A DNA stretch of 64,000 nucleotides from Perognathus longimembris pacificus (GCF_023159225.1 NC_063175.1:1060755-1124754); one strand, 5' to 3'; numbered from the stretch's first letter, positions 10,437 through 22,477 are shown. The notes: a model not told the origin generated them from the letters alone. Numbers and translations are program-made.

Positions 10437-12330
10437 ATGTCCTTCTTGCGGGGGTGGGGGCAGTGCTTGCTTCAGTTTTAATCTGGGGTGAATGTGTCTG
10501 GGAGGAGTGCTCTACTTTGTACAGTTATCAGCAGAGTTGTGAAATTAGGGGCTGATGTTGAGTTCTTGGGATGAATCACCACCACCCCCATTCCCCAAAA
10601 CCACCACAGGAGGGGGTGGGGACAGATGTGTGGTAAGGATTGTGGCGAAGCACTTGGGAAATTTATTTTCATCTGCTTCACAGTGTGCTTGGGTCTAGCC
10701 CAACCTATATAACAGGCCCCAGATCTTGGCTCCATCCTCAGACAACCCTTATTAAAAGTGACTGGGGAGGGTTGTGACTGGTGAGGCTCTATTTAGCATC
10801 CATAGGAAAAGTTCATGGCATCCTTTCAGAAAGGGCTCTCAGCTTTCCCAGTATACATAGTTAATTCTTTCACCTCCTTTTGTTCCCAGGGCTGGTATGC
10901 TGGTGTTGAGATGGGGGAACTGCAAGGTACCAGAGGCCAGTGGGCTAGATAAATCCTAATCTGGATAATCTGGATAATGAAACACTAGTGTGCTCTAAAG
11001 TAATGAAGCAAGAGTTAGCCAACTTCTGTCAACTGCATGTTCAACAGAGTATGGTGTAAATAGAACCTTTTAGGCTGCCAGAAGTTCATGCACTGGGAAG
11101 GACCAATAATGTGCACTTGCACATGCAATAAAACTTATGGGAAAACAGGGCTCAGGGTATGCAAGGGAAATGAGCTATTTCTTTTCTGGCATGAGAAGGC
11201 TGTTGTATTTCATGTATGATTGGTCTATGCTTCAGTAAAGTAATTTCAGCTTCAAATGGCACATTTCCTTTCTTGTTTATTAGTCTTCCTGAAGGGTTAT
11301 TTCACCCCAGGTACTTTGTTTCGCAGAGTAGCATTTAAGCTGTATTATGCAAACATGGAGTTCTTGCAGGAGTATGTGATATGTCATTGACGGTCAACAA
11401 CCAGTGGCGGGTGTGGAATCCTGAGATGCATGCTTGAAACAGTGATGGATGTTTACGACTGTTGAAATGTGTCTTCAATCATCAGAAATGCCTGTGCACA
11501 TGCTTGTGGGTTATGCGATGTGAAGATGTGACTGCCTATGTTCTTTCAGATGGGCATGTGTGCCATTATTCATTATTGTTCTGGTAACATTTTCTATTCT
11601 GGAGAATTTGTTGTTCTGTTTTAAGAAATAACAATCTGTGTGTGTGTGTGTGTGTGCACGCGTGCATGCGTGTGTGCATGTGTTTTTAAAGAAATGGCCT
11701 ATCCCCCTTTTTCCTGAGTTTTGGAGCAAATCAACATCTGGGAACATATGGTCTAACTTTCTAACTTCCTGAAAAATACATTTTCTTCCCTGATTTTGTT
11801 CAGATGCATTCTTTATCCCTCACAAAAACAAGTCTGACTTAGTGAGCTTCTCCTGGTACCTCCAGGAGGACACCAATCTCAATGGTGCATTTCAATGGAG
11901 CACAGGAGGCAAGAGCTGAAGGGAAAGGAGACTTTGCCTTCCACATGGATCTCTTCTATCAAAACTCACTGCTTCTCATCCTGGGACTTCCTATGCTCTT
12001 TTCCACACTAGCTGTAACTCTGAGGCCTGCTGCAGCTGTCTTAGGATTTAGGAATTTAAAATCAGTTATGAGGGGAATCAAACACTTCTATTTGCATGAC
12101 AGCACTTCTGATCTGTAACTACCCACTCTGCCTAGGATTTTAAATATTGCTTTATTAAGTCTGTAACAATTTGGCCACTCAAAGCAAGGTAATGACCTTC
12201 AGTCTCCCTACAAGGATCCAGTGTATCCCCAGGGAAACCAAACTGACCAGTTCTCCAAAGGCCCTATTCTCCCTGGCTCCTTACTAACTCATGAAAGTAT
12301 AATTATTACATCAGAAAAGATACTAAGATA
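10437..12330. other. Single-copy stretch, no gene recognised
   Basis: I see only a GT/CG tract at 11634-11693. Open frames here (78-85 codons) are of chance length and lack domain signals. Confidence 0.5.
11634..11693. repeat. (GT)n with GC-alternating extension
   Basis: Uninterrupted GT run followed by 'gcacgcgtgcatgcgtgtgtg', all alternating purine/pyrimidine. Confidence 0.93.
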
Positions 12331-12334
12331 TGTC

Positions 12335-12575
12335 CTGGTGTTTTGTTTTTCTGGTTAATTGGAGGTAGGATCTCCCAGACTTTCCTGCCACAGGTTGGCT
12401 TTGATCTGCAATCTTCCTCACTCTGGAGTAGCTAGGATTGAAGGTGTGAGCCACTAGCTCCCAGGCTATTTGTTTTGCTTTGCTTTGAGATAGGGTCTCA
12501 CTATGGAGTACAGGATCATCTCACTCACAATCCTCCTGTTTGGATGGATTATAGTTATATGACACCATGCCTAGC
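12335..12575 (-). mobile_element. Two adjacent minus-strand SINE fragments
   Basis: About 12335-12465 holds the reversed composite SINE end ('ggagtagctaggattgaagg', 'gagccactagctccc'). About 12470-12575 looks like a reversed B1/Alu-type monomer ('gatagggtctcactatg', 'gacaccatgcctagct'). Confidence 0.7.
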
Positions 12576-12772
12576 TAAGAAGAGATACTTTCTGATTGTC
12601 ACCAAGGACTTGTCCTCAGTGCTCAGTGACTACCTTAGACAAAAGTAGTCAAAAGCAACAACTGTTCCATCAGCAATGGCCTTGGACTCACTATGCATCT
12701 TTTTGACAGCTCAGTTATCCTGTTTATGAAGCTAGTTTCCCATTCTTAGAGGGACTCTAAAGCCTGCTTTTT

Positions 12773-12903
12773 TTAAATTAAATTTTATTGACAAGGTGAT
12801 GTACAGAGGGGGTACAGTTACATAATAAGGTAGTGAGTACATTTCTTGTCATATTTGTTTCACCCTCCCTCATTTTTCTTTCCCTTCCCTAGCTCAGGTT
12901 AAC

Positions 12904-12946
<43 letters not shown>

Positions 12947-13790
12947 TGTATATATATATATTACCCAGTGTACCAAAATCATATACAGTGACCACAGGGG
13001 GTACGCTAAAGGAAATTCACCTAGTACATTAAACATAATGACCATGATAAAATCCTCCTGTTTCCAACTCTTGGAGTTCATTTTGCTTAGCCTCATCTTA
13101 TATAATCATATGTACATAGATGTTGAGCTATTGTGATCCTTCAATAGGTCTATCCTAGACTTTTTTATGTTTATTTTGTAATTGTTTAGTCTTAGATACA
13201 TACTGTAAAGTCACTGACCAAATTTTACAGACATAATCTCTACTGTTCTCCTCCCCCTGCCACCTTAACAACCACATATCAGTGAGACCATGCACCTTTC
13301 TCCTCTGTGTCATTCAAAATCTGACCATTTTCCTGCAAATGCCATTATTTTATCATTTCTAATCGCTATGTAATTTCCATTGTGTACAGGTACCACATTT
13401 TTTGGATCCACTCATCTGTAGCGGGGCATCTGGGTTGTTTCCGTATTTTGGCTATTGTGAATTGTGCAGCAATAAACATGGATGTCAGGTGTCTTTGTGG
13501 TATCCTGGATCCTGTTGTTCAGGATAGATGCCTAGGAGTTGTATGGCTGAGTCATAGGGTATGTCTATGCTGAGTTTGTTGAGGAGTTGAGAAACCTCCA
13601 TACTGTTCTCCAGAGTGGTTGTATTAGTTTACACTCCCACCAACAGTGGAGAAGGGTTCTTCTTTGCCCCGTCCCCTCCAGCATTTGTTGTTGCCTGAGT
13701 TTAGAGTATAGACCATTCTAACTGGGGTGAGGTGGTATATCAGGGTTGTTTTTATTTGCATTTCTAAAAGCTTGTTTTACACTGAGGGGT
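12773..13790 (-). mobile_element. Old L1 3' portion, minus strand
   Basis: It opens with the reversed L1 tail ('ttttattgacaaggtgatgt') and ends in reversed ORF2 C-terminal sequence. Recognisable blocks include 'gatccactcatctgtagc', 'ggggcatctgggttg', 'ctcccaccaacagtggagaa' and 'ctaactggggtgaggtgg'. Compared with the L1 at 59-62 kb it is diverged and full of stops. A GT/TA microsatellite (12906-12960) lies inside its 3' UTR. Confidence 0.92.
12906..12960. repeat. (GT)n(TA)n microsatellite inside L1
   Basis: GT run changing to TA repeats. Confidence 0.95.
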
Positions 13791-13816
13791 GAAGAGGACC
13801 AAATGGTAATGTGCAC

Positions 13817-14016
13817 AGACACACACACACACACACACACAGACAGAAATAGTCTATCCAGCCATTCATCCATCCATAGCACAATGAAAAAGGGGAGATA
13901 GGGAGGAAGGAATAGGAATATAAAAGAAGGGCAAATTCACACACTGCATACATATACAGAAATGTCACAATGAAACCTTCTATGTTACAAATGTATGTTA
14001 ACCTAAAAATAAAAAG
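13817..14016 (+). repeat. (CA)n plus unassigned repeat tail (copy 2 of 3)
   Basis: CA tract at 13817-13842, a purine-rich stretch, then 'cagaaatgtcacaatgaaa' and 'gtatgttaacctaaaaataa'. Related to 474-597 and 18040-18215; probably an L1-type 3' UTR. Confidence 0.5.
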
Positions 14017-15965
14017 AAAGTTCTTGGGAATGGCATTGGTGATTTGGAATTAAGTGTGGCTTTCTTGCAAGTTGCCAGCCGTCTTTCTTCAGTGTTCAGA
14101 GACAGAGAGGCTGAAAATCAGCTTGACTAAAATCAGCTGACCTTTGGGTCCCCCAAGTGCCTGCACTCTGTTACAACAGAAAAACAGAGATGCTGTGAAG
14201 ACTTAGCAAGTGGGCTGTAAGCTGAACCACTGCATCCCCATGCCTATGTTGCTTTATCTGTAAAAGGAGGGTGGGGGAATATTCGAGAACCTCTACATCC
14301 CTGCCCAGCTCAACTGTATGATTCTGTAACTCTATTCCATTTCCAATTATACCAGGCAGAGTGGACCTGCAATACAAGAGTACAAAAGAGAATGCTTTTA
14401 ATAGATAAATATGGCTAGCCATGTTCTAAGATGACTTCCTTTGTCTCTTCTTCTGCAGTTAAGGGATCTGGCAGAGATCCAAAGGATGCAGAAGTCCTGT
14501 CCCAGGAGATGTTCCACCTCCCATTACAAAAGTCCTTTACACTAGCTGAATTAGAGCCATGGCTATGCTCCATGCCCAGGCTCCTGATGCCCCCACCCCA
14601 TCCCCTCATACTGCAGTGAAAGTTTGTCTCTTGCTCTCAAGTGTGTGTTCTAAAGCATGCTGGTGGGTTGGATACCTGCACGTAAGCTGGGAAAATATAT
14701 AAAACTGGGCTTTATTTGTGCTTGCTATGCAGGGTTTAGCAGTCACAGGGTATCTGTGTCTGACAATGAGCCATCTACAGTTACTTCTCTTTTAAGGCTG
14801 AAGTTACTCTTTCAAAAGAGTGTTCTGACTTCCCATTTGCAATTTTGGCATTCAGAAAATGCTAATCCTACTGACAGGGCTTTTCTATCCATGGCTGTTA
14901 AGGGCACTAAGAAATAAGGACTAAGTATGTGAATGCCTAGCTTATTAAAGATCCTGAAGTAAAAAGTGCAAGCCACATCAAGTGATTCATGATAGAAAAG
15001 AATCCTATGTACCAGAGTGTCTCTGAGTAGTGGTGGATCTTCATGGAGAGGGGACTGGCAATAAATCACAGCACTTTCTCCCTTGTGGTTTGTTGTAGGC
15101 ACATGTGAACACAAACTGGGGATGATACTTGCTCACTACAGAGCAATTCCAGTCTCTTCCAAGAAATCCATTTGGTGTCTTCATCAAGTCCCTCGGCTGG
15201 GAATACACTGGGAAAGGCTAACATCACACACCCTTGTTCACAAAGCACGCTGAGCAAAGTGTGCTTTGTTGGAGACAACTCCTTTAACTTCAGGGGCCTT
15301 TTACTGTCCAACTTTCTGAAAAGACAGCTTTGGCCAAAAGGACATCTAAAACTGAATGGCTTTGGGGAATTTCTATTCAAAAGAAAAGTGGAATTGATTA
15401 GTATTGAAGTAGTATCTCTATTAGCTAACTAAAGTGGAAGGCCGAGAAAATGGTACAATTTTGGCAAAAGTAAGAGAAATATGACCCTCTCCAATCTAAA
15501 ATGTCTACTCCTGTTTCCATAGCCAATTCTTCCAGGTCATTAGGCAGGCTTAGATGCTCTAGGAGCCAAGGGAACTGGAACAGGGCTATTTCACTGTTCT
15601 CACATATCCATGGTCCTAGCACAGGGGCTGGAAGAGGTTTTTTTTGGCTGCTCTGATGTTGGAAGAACTCCAACATTCAACCCAGGACATCTTCCTTTTT
15701 TTCTCAAGTGCATTTCTGGTTTTTAAAATTTATTTAGGCAAAATAAAGATCACAAGGAACATCAGAAAATGGAGCATGAAATAGAAACCCTGATGCTTTT
15801 ATCTCCACAGGTGACCCATAGACGTGTGAGTATGATTTCGTGATAAGAGCATGCTAGAGCAACTTCAGTGGTATCTTGTGCTTCTTTGAAATCTATTTAC
15901 GCCCTGGAACTGAAGTCATTCCTGTGGCTTTGTTTATTTAAGAACAATTATTTTACAAAGTTTGG
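14017..15965. other. Single-copy stretch, no gene recognised
   Basis: A strong acceptor-like 'ctcttcttctgcag' ends at 14458 and is followed by 53 codons open to a stop at 14617-14619, with no domain recognised and no donor. Nothing else stands out. Confidence 0.45.
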
Positions 15966-15967
15966 AA

Positions 15968-16052
15968 AAGTGAGAGCTGGGGACATGGTTCAAGTGGTAT
16001 AATGCCTATTTAGCAAACACAGGCTCTAATTTCAAACCTAAGTACTGGGGGG
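15968..16052 (+). mobile_element. ID-like tRNA-derived SINE monomer, diverged
   Basis: 'gagctggggacatggttcaa' (start and A-box region) and a weak B-box near 16025, followed by an A/G-rich tail. Confidence 0.65.
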
Positions 16053-16154
16053 AGTGGAAGAAGAAGCTTGGAAGAAATGTAGCAAAGAAAAAAGCAAATC
16101 AAGCGTATCATTCCCCTGCCTCTTTACAAGATAGTAGGATGAAACAAAGACTTT

Positions 16155-16351
16155 TCTTTTTGGCCAGTCCTGGGGCTTAAATTCAGAGGCTGAGCAATGT
16201 CCCTGATTTCTTTTTGCTCAAGGCTAGCACTCTACCACTTGAGCCACAGCACCACTTCTGTTTTTTTCTACATATGTGGTACTGAGGAATCAAATCCAGA
16301 GCTTCATGTATACGAGGCAAGCACTCTACCACTAGGCCTATTCCCAGCCCC
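16155..16351 (-). mobile_element. IDL-Geo-like dimeric SINE
   Basis: Full reversed dimer from 'ggccagtcctggggctta' to 'cctattcccagcccc'. An 8-bp duplication 'aagacttt' lies at 16147-16154 and 16352-16359. Several substitutions relative to the other copies. Confidence 0.93.
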
Positions 16352-16359
16352 AAGACTTT

Positions 16360-17195
16360 ATTTTTTTGTAGTCATGTACTTTGTTAAAACAGCCAAAACT
16401 CAAAACATTCAAAAGACAATATGGAGTCATCCAAGAATTTGAAGTGGTACTGAAGATAGGACTATAACAAATGAAAAATTTTGCTACCCCAATACTGGTC
16501 TGCCAAGCATTCATGACCATATAGCTGGTGGCCAAATATGAGTCATAGACACACAATGAGGAGACCTCTGATTTACCTTCCTGACACCTCCACACTTACA
16601 TCAATGGTACTTCTGATCTTTTGACTTCGAACCCTTTCTTGCTGCCTGCTTGCCCCTTGGGCTAGTACTGGGTATATACCTAGCTCCCAGTGCTCTCCAG
16701 AATAAGCTTACACCTTACATTGGATTCACATTTTTCTGTCTCCTCTAAGTAAACATCCCCTTTACTCAGTGTTGGACTTCAGACATAAACTTCAGCTTTG
16801 GCCACCACCCAGCACTCCTGTCTCAACCACAGACACTGTGAGGGGCAGATAGACAATGGGTGAGTAGAAGGTGACCATCCTCCTTAGGCTGTTCTTGTTG
16901 TGATTGGACTACTTCAGCAACATCATGACTCGGTAGCAAGCTAATGTGTTTCTTGATGAAGAGAAGTGACTTGAGTCAGACTTGTACTGGCTCAGGATAA
17001 ACTTAGGGGCAAAAACTTGAGCTGCTTGAGACTGAGCTATATCTATCCTGAGTCAATGTGAAGGAGGACTCTGAGAAAAATAGGCATACAAATTCCGATT
17101 TTAAAGAAGCTTTGTTTGATTATATTTTAGGAATATGAAGTATGAAAAACCTCAGGGAGAGCTAAGATGTGTAGAGAAGTTTTAGTCTAAAAGGA
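16360..17195. other. Single-copy stretch, no feature seen
   Basis: No named repeat or gene signal recognised. Confidence 0.45.
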
Positions 17196-17197
17196 AA

Positions 17198-17345
17198 CAA
17201 ATTATTGAGGTTCCCCAAAGAAACAGAACCAATAGAACATTGAATATATAGAGAAAGGAATTTATAATAAGGAATTAGGTCATGTGAATATGGAGCCTGG
17301 TTAAGTTTTGAGGTCTGCAGTCAGCAAACTGAGAGCCAATGGAGT
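17198..17345 (+). repeat. Ancient interspersed repeat, family not assigned
   Basis: 'gaggttccccaaagaaacag' plus 'aaccaatagaac' and 'gaatttataataaggaatta' resemble a common ancient mammalian repeat ('ttctccagagaaacagaacc...'). I cannot name the family with confidence. Confidence 0.5.
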
Positions 17346-17385
17346 CAATGATTTGAAGAAGAGAAAGGTTCAATATGAATTTGAA

Positions 17386-17387
<2 letters not shown>

Positions 17388-17425
<38 letters not shown>
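17388..17425. repeat. (GT)n microsatellite
   Basis: About 19 GT units. Confidence 0.97.
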
Positions 17426-17426
<1 letters not shown>

Positions 17427-17430
<4 letters not shown>

Positions 17431-17870
17431 TCAAGCTTCTCGTAAGAGGCCCATCCACATTAGGGGATTCACATAAGTTTGCTTTATTAGGTCTACCAAT
17501 TCAAATGTTAAATTTCATCCAGGAAGCATTCCCATAGTTACACTCAAATATCTGGGCACCCTGTAACCTAGTCAAGTTGATACAACAAAATAAAAGCTTT
17601 AGAGAAAGCAATGAGACTGTGATGTGCTCATCCAGACTGTACAACAGAATTATTTGGGTACTTTTAAAAATAGCTGATTGGACACTATTCCCTAGAGCAA
17701 TGACCAGAATCCCTAAGGAATGGGGCTTGACATTTTTGCTTTTTAAAGTTACCCTGGGTGATTCTGACAGGCAGCTAGAATTGTAAAACTCTGGTGGAAG
17801 GAAGGGCAAATGAGGGTTATTCTGATTTTAAAATATATGCACATCTCAAATACTGTGGTGAAGCCTTGCG
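17427..17870. other. Single-copy sequence, no feature seen
   Basis: Nothing recognised; overlapping open frames of about 70-100 codons on both strands are within chance expectation. Confidence 0.4.
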
Positions 17871-17877
17871 GTACAAT

Positions 17878-17878
<1 letters not shown>

Positions 17879-17923
<45 letters not shown>

Positions 17924-17931
17924 ACACACGT
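17879..17931. repeat. (CA)n microsatellite
   Basis: CA run with one TA interruption. Confidence 0.97.
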
Positions 17932-18039
17932 AATAGCAACAGGAAAGTAAAGCAGACCCTGTTGAGGAGTGGGAGACCAGTGGGGAAGGAAGAAGGCTAA
18001 GAGGGTGAATAAGGATGGATATGGTCAAAGTAGTTTATT

Positions 18040-18215
18040 TGTATATATGAATATAGGACAATAAAATCTGCTTGAGAGTGTTCTATTGGAGGGAGGGGAG
18101 TAAGGGAAAATGATAGAGGGGGTGAGTTAGACCAGCATACATCATATACAGGTATGGAAATGTCACAATAACCACCCCCCTACACAAGTAATGCATGTTA
18201 GTAAAAAAGAACTGC
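18040..18215 (+). repeat. Unassigned repeat tail (copy 3 of 3)
   Basis: Purine-rich block then 'ggaaatgtcacaataacc' and 'taatgcatgttagtaaaaaa', matching the ends at 474-597 and 13850-14016. Confidence 0.5.
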
Positions 18216-18314
18216 AAAACTCTGGACTAGAAGGAATACAATAAATATCTGAATAAATGATGAATATGACTCATAAATACAAGAATTCCAGTTGGCATTG
18301 ACCCAGGAAATCAC

Positions 18315-18556
18315 TTGTGTGGGTTGAGGGATGGGGGGTACAGCTTGAACCATGTCTGGGCACTGTCCCTGGGCTTTTTAAAAATTTTCTCAAGGCAAGT
18401 GCTCTGCCACTTGAGCCAGAGCTCCTTTCCCACTTTTTGGTTATTAATTGGAGATAAGAGTTTCATGGACCTTTTCTACTTGGGCTGGCTTAGAACTGCT
18501 AGATTTCAGCCTCCTGAGAAGCTAAGATTACAGGTATGAGCCATTGGTGCTTGGTA
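18315..18556 (-). mobile_element. Composite SINE, minus strand
   Basis: 'gggcactgtccctgggcttt', 'ctgccacttgagccagagct', 'ttattaattggagataagag' and 'cagcctcctgagaagctaag' follow the reversed family order. Confidence 0.9.
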
Positions 18557-19250
18557 AATTTTTAATAAGTCCTAATCAGAAAGCCAGAGATTTTGTTAAT
18601 GTCTATGGGATTTTACATGATGTGAGGACAATATCCTCAGAAGAACTCGGCTTTATCACATCAGCTGTCTAAGCTCAATGAACTCTAGTTTCTTAATTAG
18701 GAAGCTAGGTACAATACTGTTGAAAGGTCAGCCCAGTGCCTGGCCTCTGCTCAGATACCTACAATGTCACCCTCCCCTCCAAACTCAACAGGACTTTATT
18801 ATCTGGAAATTGAAAACATTCATCATGCATGTGATTCCACCTGTGTTTTCAACAAATAATATATCACATATTGCATTTCCTTTTGCATTCTTTTCAATTA
18901 CTATCTTGTAACAAAAAGTCCTGTGGCTCATAAACAGAAAAAAAAAAGATGCCATTTTTTGAACTTGGAATAAATGTACGATTAAGCTTGAATTATTCAT
19001 AGTTGTCTTAAAAGCTGAAACTTGCCAGGGAATTCAAATATTGCCAAATATTAAGAAAAAGAAAAACTAGGGGGGAAAGAAAAGAGGAAGGAAAGATGTT
19101 TAAGATTATTTTTTCTAAGTTTCAGTTTAAGAAAATAAGTCCAAACTCAATAGTGTATATAAAACTCCATAGGAAATAATTTTTGCCTCAATAACACACT
19201 TTTTTCACAGTAAAACAGGAATTGAAGTGCCTGACTTAGAAATGACTGTG
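18557..19250. other. Single-copy, AT-rich sequence
   Basis: No repeat or gene recognised. Confidence 0.4.
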
Positions 19251-19251
19251 G

Positions 19252-19475
19252 AGGCCAGGCATGGTGGTTCATGTCTGTCTCCCAAGTGATTTGGGAGACA
19301 GAAGTCAGGAGGCCTATAATCCCAGCTGTGTGGGAAGCATAAACAAGAAGCATGTGGTCCAGGCCAACCTTGGTAAAAAAACAAGATCCTACCTTAAAAA
19401 TAACTAAAGCAAAAATGGCAGGAGGTATGGCTTAAGTAGTATAACACCTTGTCTAGCAAGTATGAGATCCTGGAA
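19252..19475 (+). mobile_element. Composite B1/ID SINE, diverged
   Basis: 'ggccaggcatggtggttcat' is a B1-like start. 'ggaggtatggcttaagtagt' and 'gcaagtatgagatcctgg' belong to an ID-like second half. Confidence 0.8.
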
Positions 19476-19540
19476 AGGAAGAAAGGAAAGAAGGGAGGGG
19501 GGGAGGGAGGGAGGGAAGAAGGCAGGCAGGCAGGCAGGTA
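19476..19540. repeat. (GAAA/GGGA/GGCA)n purine-rich microsatellite
   Basis: Expanded tail of the preceding SINE: AAGG, then GGGA, then GGCA units. Confidence 0.95.
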
Positions 19541-19699
19541 TATGCACAAGTATACACATAATCACATACACGAATAAGCTTCTCTCACTGAAAACTACCT
19601 TGGATTTCCTGGATGAGGACATGCAGAAGCAGGAGAAAAGACCATGTCTGTCCTCACTGACCTTATGAACTCACTAAGGCAGATGGTGGGGAGAAAAAC

Positions 19700-19885
19700 A
19701 TGGGCAAAGTTGGCTTCAAGTCCTGGTGCTGCCAATTACTAGCTGTACAATCTGGAGCAAGTCACTTCATTTCTCTGAAGCCCAGTTCTCCCCTCTGTAA
19801 ATCAGGGTAAATAAGACCCTCTATATAGCATTCTACCGAGGATTAAGTGAAATTATGCATGAAGTGCCAAGCACATGGCAGACTC
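19700..19885 (+). repeat. MIR SINE
   Basis: 'gagcaagtcacttcatttct' followed by 'ctgtaaatcagggtaaataa' and 'ggattaagtgaaattatgca' is the classic MIR core and 3' region. Confidence 0.93.
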
Positions 19886-20192
19886 TTTCCCTCTTACATA
19901 AAATAAGTCCTGGAGAAATGCTTCCTGCAGGTGGCTGGTGGATCCTTCTGGCTTGTTAAGTGCTGCAGCATGTTCATAAAATATTGAGCTTGCAAAGCCA
20001 ACTTGACTAAAAATGAAAGCTCTGGGAATCTGACTTCTGCTAAGTATTGATAGAAAACAGAAGACGACTAAAAGATGGATAGGCCAAGTATCCAAAGACC
20101 CCAGGACACACAGGACAAACACCCTGCAGACTCAACAGCTGAAGGAGCTAGAAACACAGGGATACCAAAAGACACGCTAAAAAAGAAAAAGA

Positions 20193-20430
20193 AGTCAGGT
20201 GTGGGTAGCTCAGGCCTGTAATCGCGCTACTCAGGAGGCTGAGATCTGAGGATTGCAGTTCAGAGTCAGACCAGTCAGGAAAGTCTGTGAGACTGTTATC
20301 TCCAATCAACCACCAAAAAGCCAGAAGTGGAGCTGTGACTCAAGTGGTAGAGCACTAGCCTTAAGCAAAAAAGCTCAGGGACAGTGCCCAGGCCCTGAGT
20401 TCAAGCCCCATGACCAGTATACACAAAAGA
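20193..20430 (+). mobile_element. Composite 7SL/ID-type SINE, well preserved
   Basis: 'gtagctcaggcctgtaatcg', 'actcaggaggctgagatctg', 'agactgttatctccaatcaa', 'ccaaaaagccagaagtggag', 'ctcaagtggtagagcactag' and 'ggccctgagttcaagcccca' appear in order. This copy defines the family layout: B1-like monomer, linker, then a right monomer shared with IDL-Geo. Confidence 0.95.
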
Positions 20431-20655
20431 GAAAAAGTTCCAACCAAAGCCTGTTCTCTTTAGGAAACAGAAGCTAAAGAGGTTAGAAACTTTCTAATCC
20501 ACAAATAATCTTCTCTAACCAAACAACACAGGCATCTGTGCTGGCAGACCCCAGGTGAGCTCCCCGACTTCTACCCAGTGAGGCCACAGCAAGCTTGTGG
20601 AGTGGAATCAGAGATGCCAAGGGGAGACAGAATCTCCACCATTGTGCCTACACTG
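20431..20655. other. Single-copy sequence
   Basis: No feature seen between the SINE and the old L1. Confidence 0.35.
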
Positions 20656-20689
20656 TGGTCCAGCCACATTGGAAAAGGCTAGCAGTGTC

Positions 20690-21257
20690 TTAGACTGCTG
20701 AACATATGCTACTATACAACCAGCTGTTGCACTCCTGAGCACTTATTCCAAAGAAAGGATATCTCCTATTCCCACAAAAACCTGTACACAGATTTTTATT
20801 GAAGACTACTCATGAGTATCCCAAGCTACCAGCTATATTAACATTGATGAGATCAATGAATAAGTATGCTGTGATATCTACATCCCATAGAACAGTACTC
20901 ACCAATAAAAAGGAATCAAACATGGATTTATGCAATAATCCTAATAATTCTCTAGAATTATGCTTCATGGTGAAGGTGGAAAGACAACCATGGAAGGTAC
21001 ATAATATCCACCTACACAATGTTCTTGAAATGAAAAAATTATACAAATTGAGAATTAATTAGCAGTTTCTAGGGAATAAGGAGGAGGTAGAAGGGATCTT
21101 TATGACAGAATAATTTGCTTAATTCTGTCAGCGACAAAATCCTGGTTGTGAAAACATGACTATTGGGGGAGACTGGATAAAGAGTACACAGGCTCTCCAG
21201 CATTTGTTATAACTGCATGTGAATTTATCATTATTTCAAAATTAAAACTTAAAAAGT
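20690..21257 (+). mobile_element. Old L1 3' portion
   Basis: 'cagctgttgcactcctgagc', 'aaaacctgtacacagatttt' and 'caataaaaaggaatcaaaca' are diverged L1 ORF2-end sequence. The 3' UTR includes 'tatcattatttcaaaattaa' near 21240. No intact frame. Confidence 0.8.
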
Positions 21258-21760
21258 GTAAGGCTCCATAGGTGACTTTTAAACTGGTAAAGAAAGCAAG
21301 GGATGGCAAAAGAGAACCAGGAAACACAAAACTCTTATGCTTTGAGGATAGGCAAACAGCTTGAGGAATAGAGAAACTTTATCTGCAGTTGGGAAATGGA
21401 AGTGGCATGGCCAAGGTCAGAGCTGGGACCCTGCAGACTTCAGCCCATGGGCAGTAGGCACAGTGTCTAGCTGAGACTCAGAGATACATGGGTGAGGTTA
21501 CCGAGAGTGTTCATGCTTCATTTTCAATGGCACCATCACCTGCACAAGCAGGATGGATTTTAGAAGCTATTTCTTAATGCAAGCACATACTATCCCACTG
21601 TTTCTCTTGCACCACATAAAACTACTGCAGTAAGGACCTCTAAGCAGCTTGATTTCCAAATTACATCTATGCAAACTTGAATGAAATCAGCACCTGTATG
21701 TTCCCTAGAATTACCTACATTGTTGAGCCCCAGTGATGACAGTTTATGAAGCTTGATGGC
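21258..21760. other. Mostly single-copy sequence
   Basis: A faint MIR-like segment may lie near 21375-21450 ('gccaaggtcagagctgggac'). Otherwise nothing. Confidence 0.4.
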
Positions 21761-21764
21761 TTAA

Positions 21765-21890
21765 AACATAATTTTATTTGATCACAGTGACAAAATCTGT
21801 GTGATAACAGAATTAATGTCATCTCCATTTTACAGATGAGTCAAAGCAGCTCAATGACCAACCCTAAAGTCAGAAAACTAGAGAAAGGTG
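21765..21890 (-). repeat. MIR-like fragment, minus strand
   Basis: 'catctccattttacagatga' is the reversed MIR core; the flanks are diverged. Confidence 0.75.
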
Positions 21891-21987
21891 TGTACCTAAG
21901 GCTCCCACCTAGATTTTCTGTCTTCAGTCATGGTTTCCTTTTCTAATATTGTCGTGACAGTCTATTCTGCTTGTTATTTAAAAACAG

Positions 21988-22142
21988 TGGGCTAGGGCTG
22001 GGGGTGGAGCTCAGTGATAGAGCACTTGCATAGTATTTGCAAAGTTCTGGATTCAATCCCCAGAACTACAAAATAAAAATAAGAAAGGACCTAATGTAAC
22101 CTCCCTGTAATTCAGTTTGATAATAAATACTTAAAAAAAAAG
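21988..22142 (+). mobile_element. ID-like SINE followed by L1 3' tail fragment
   Basis: 'gggctgggggtggagctcag' with 'tgatagagcacttgcatag' and a B-box 'ggattcaatccc' give a good ID monomer (21988-22078). Positions 22090-22142 ('gtaacctccctgtaattcag') are a diverged L1 3' end with its A tail. Confidence 0.85.
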
Positions 22143-22202
22143 AAAGGATGGGAAGGAAGGCAGAGGGAGAGAGAAAGATTAAAATAAAAATTATCATTAA
22201 AA

Positions 22203-22440
22203 CAATACATTGGGCCAGGCACTGGTGGCTCGTGCCTGTAATCCTCGCTACTCAGGAGGCTAAGATCTGAGGATTGTGGTTCAATGCCAGCCATGGCAGG
22301 AAAGACTGTGAGACTCTTATCTCCAATTAACTATGTGAAAACTGGAAGCAGTGCTATGGCTCAAGTGGTAGAGTACTAGCCTTGAGCTGAAGAGCTCAGG
22401 GACTATGCCCAGACCCAGAGTTCAAGCCCCATGACCAACA
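22203..22440 (+). mobile_element. Composite 7SL/ID-type SINE
   Basis: 'ggctcgtgcctgtaatcctc' through 'agttcaagccccatgacc', full length, with a (CAA)n tail. Confidence 0.95.
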
Positions 22441-22463
22441 ACAACAACAACAACAACAACAAA
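22437..22463. repeat. (CAA)n SINE tail
   Basis: Eight CAA units in the tail of the preceding SINE. Confidence 0.95.
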
Positions 22464-22477
22464 AATACATTGGGCCA

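Noticed and set aside
10286..10555. Repetitive 'LSIY' peptide frame
   Set aside because: Translation of the (TATC)n(TGTC)n microsatellite.
14459..14619. Terminal exon after 'ctcttcttctgcag'
   Set aside because: The acceptor is good and 53 codons are open, but there is no recognisable peptide, and the only polyadenylation-like signal (ATTAAA near 14943) is over 300 bp away.
19404..19668. Frames over the GGAA/GGCA tract
   Set aside because: Low-complexity translation of a microsatellite.
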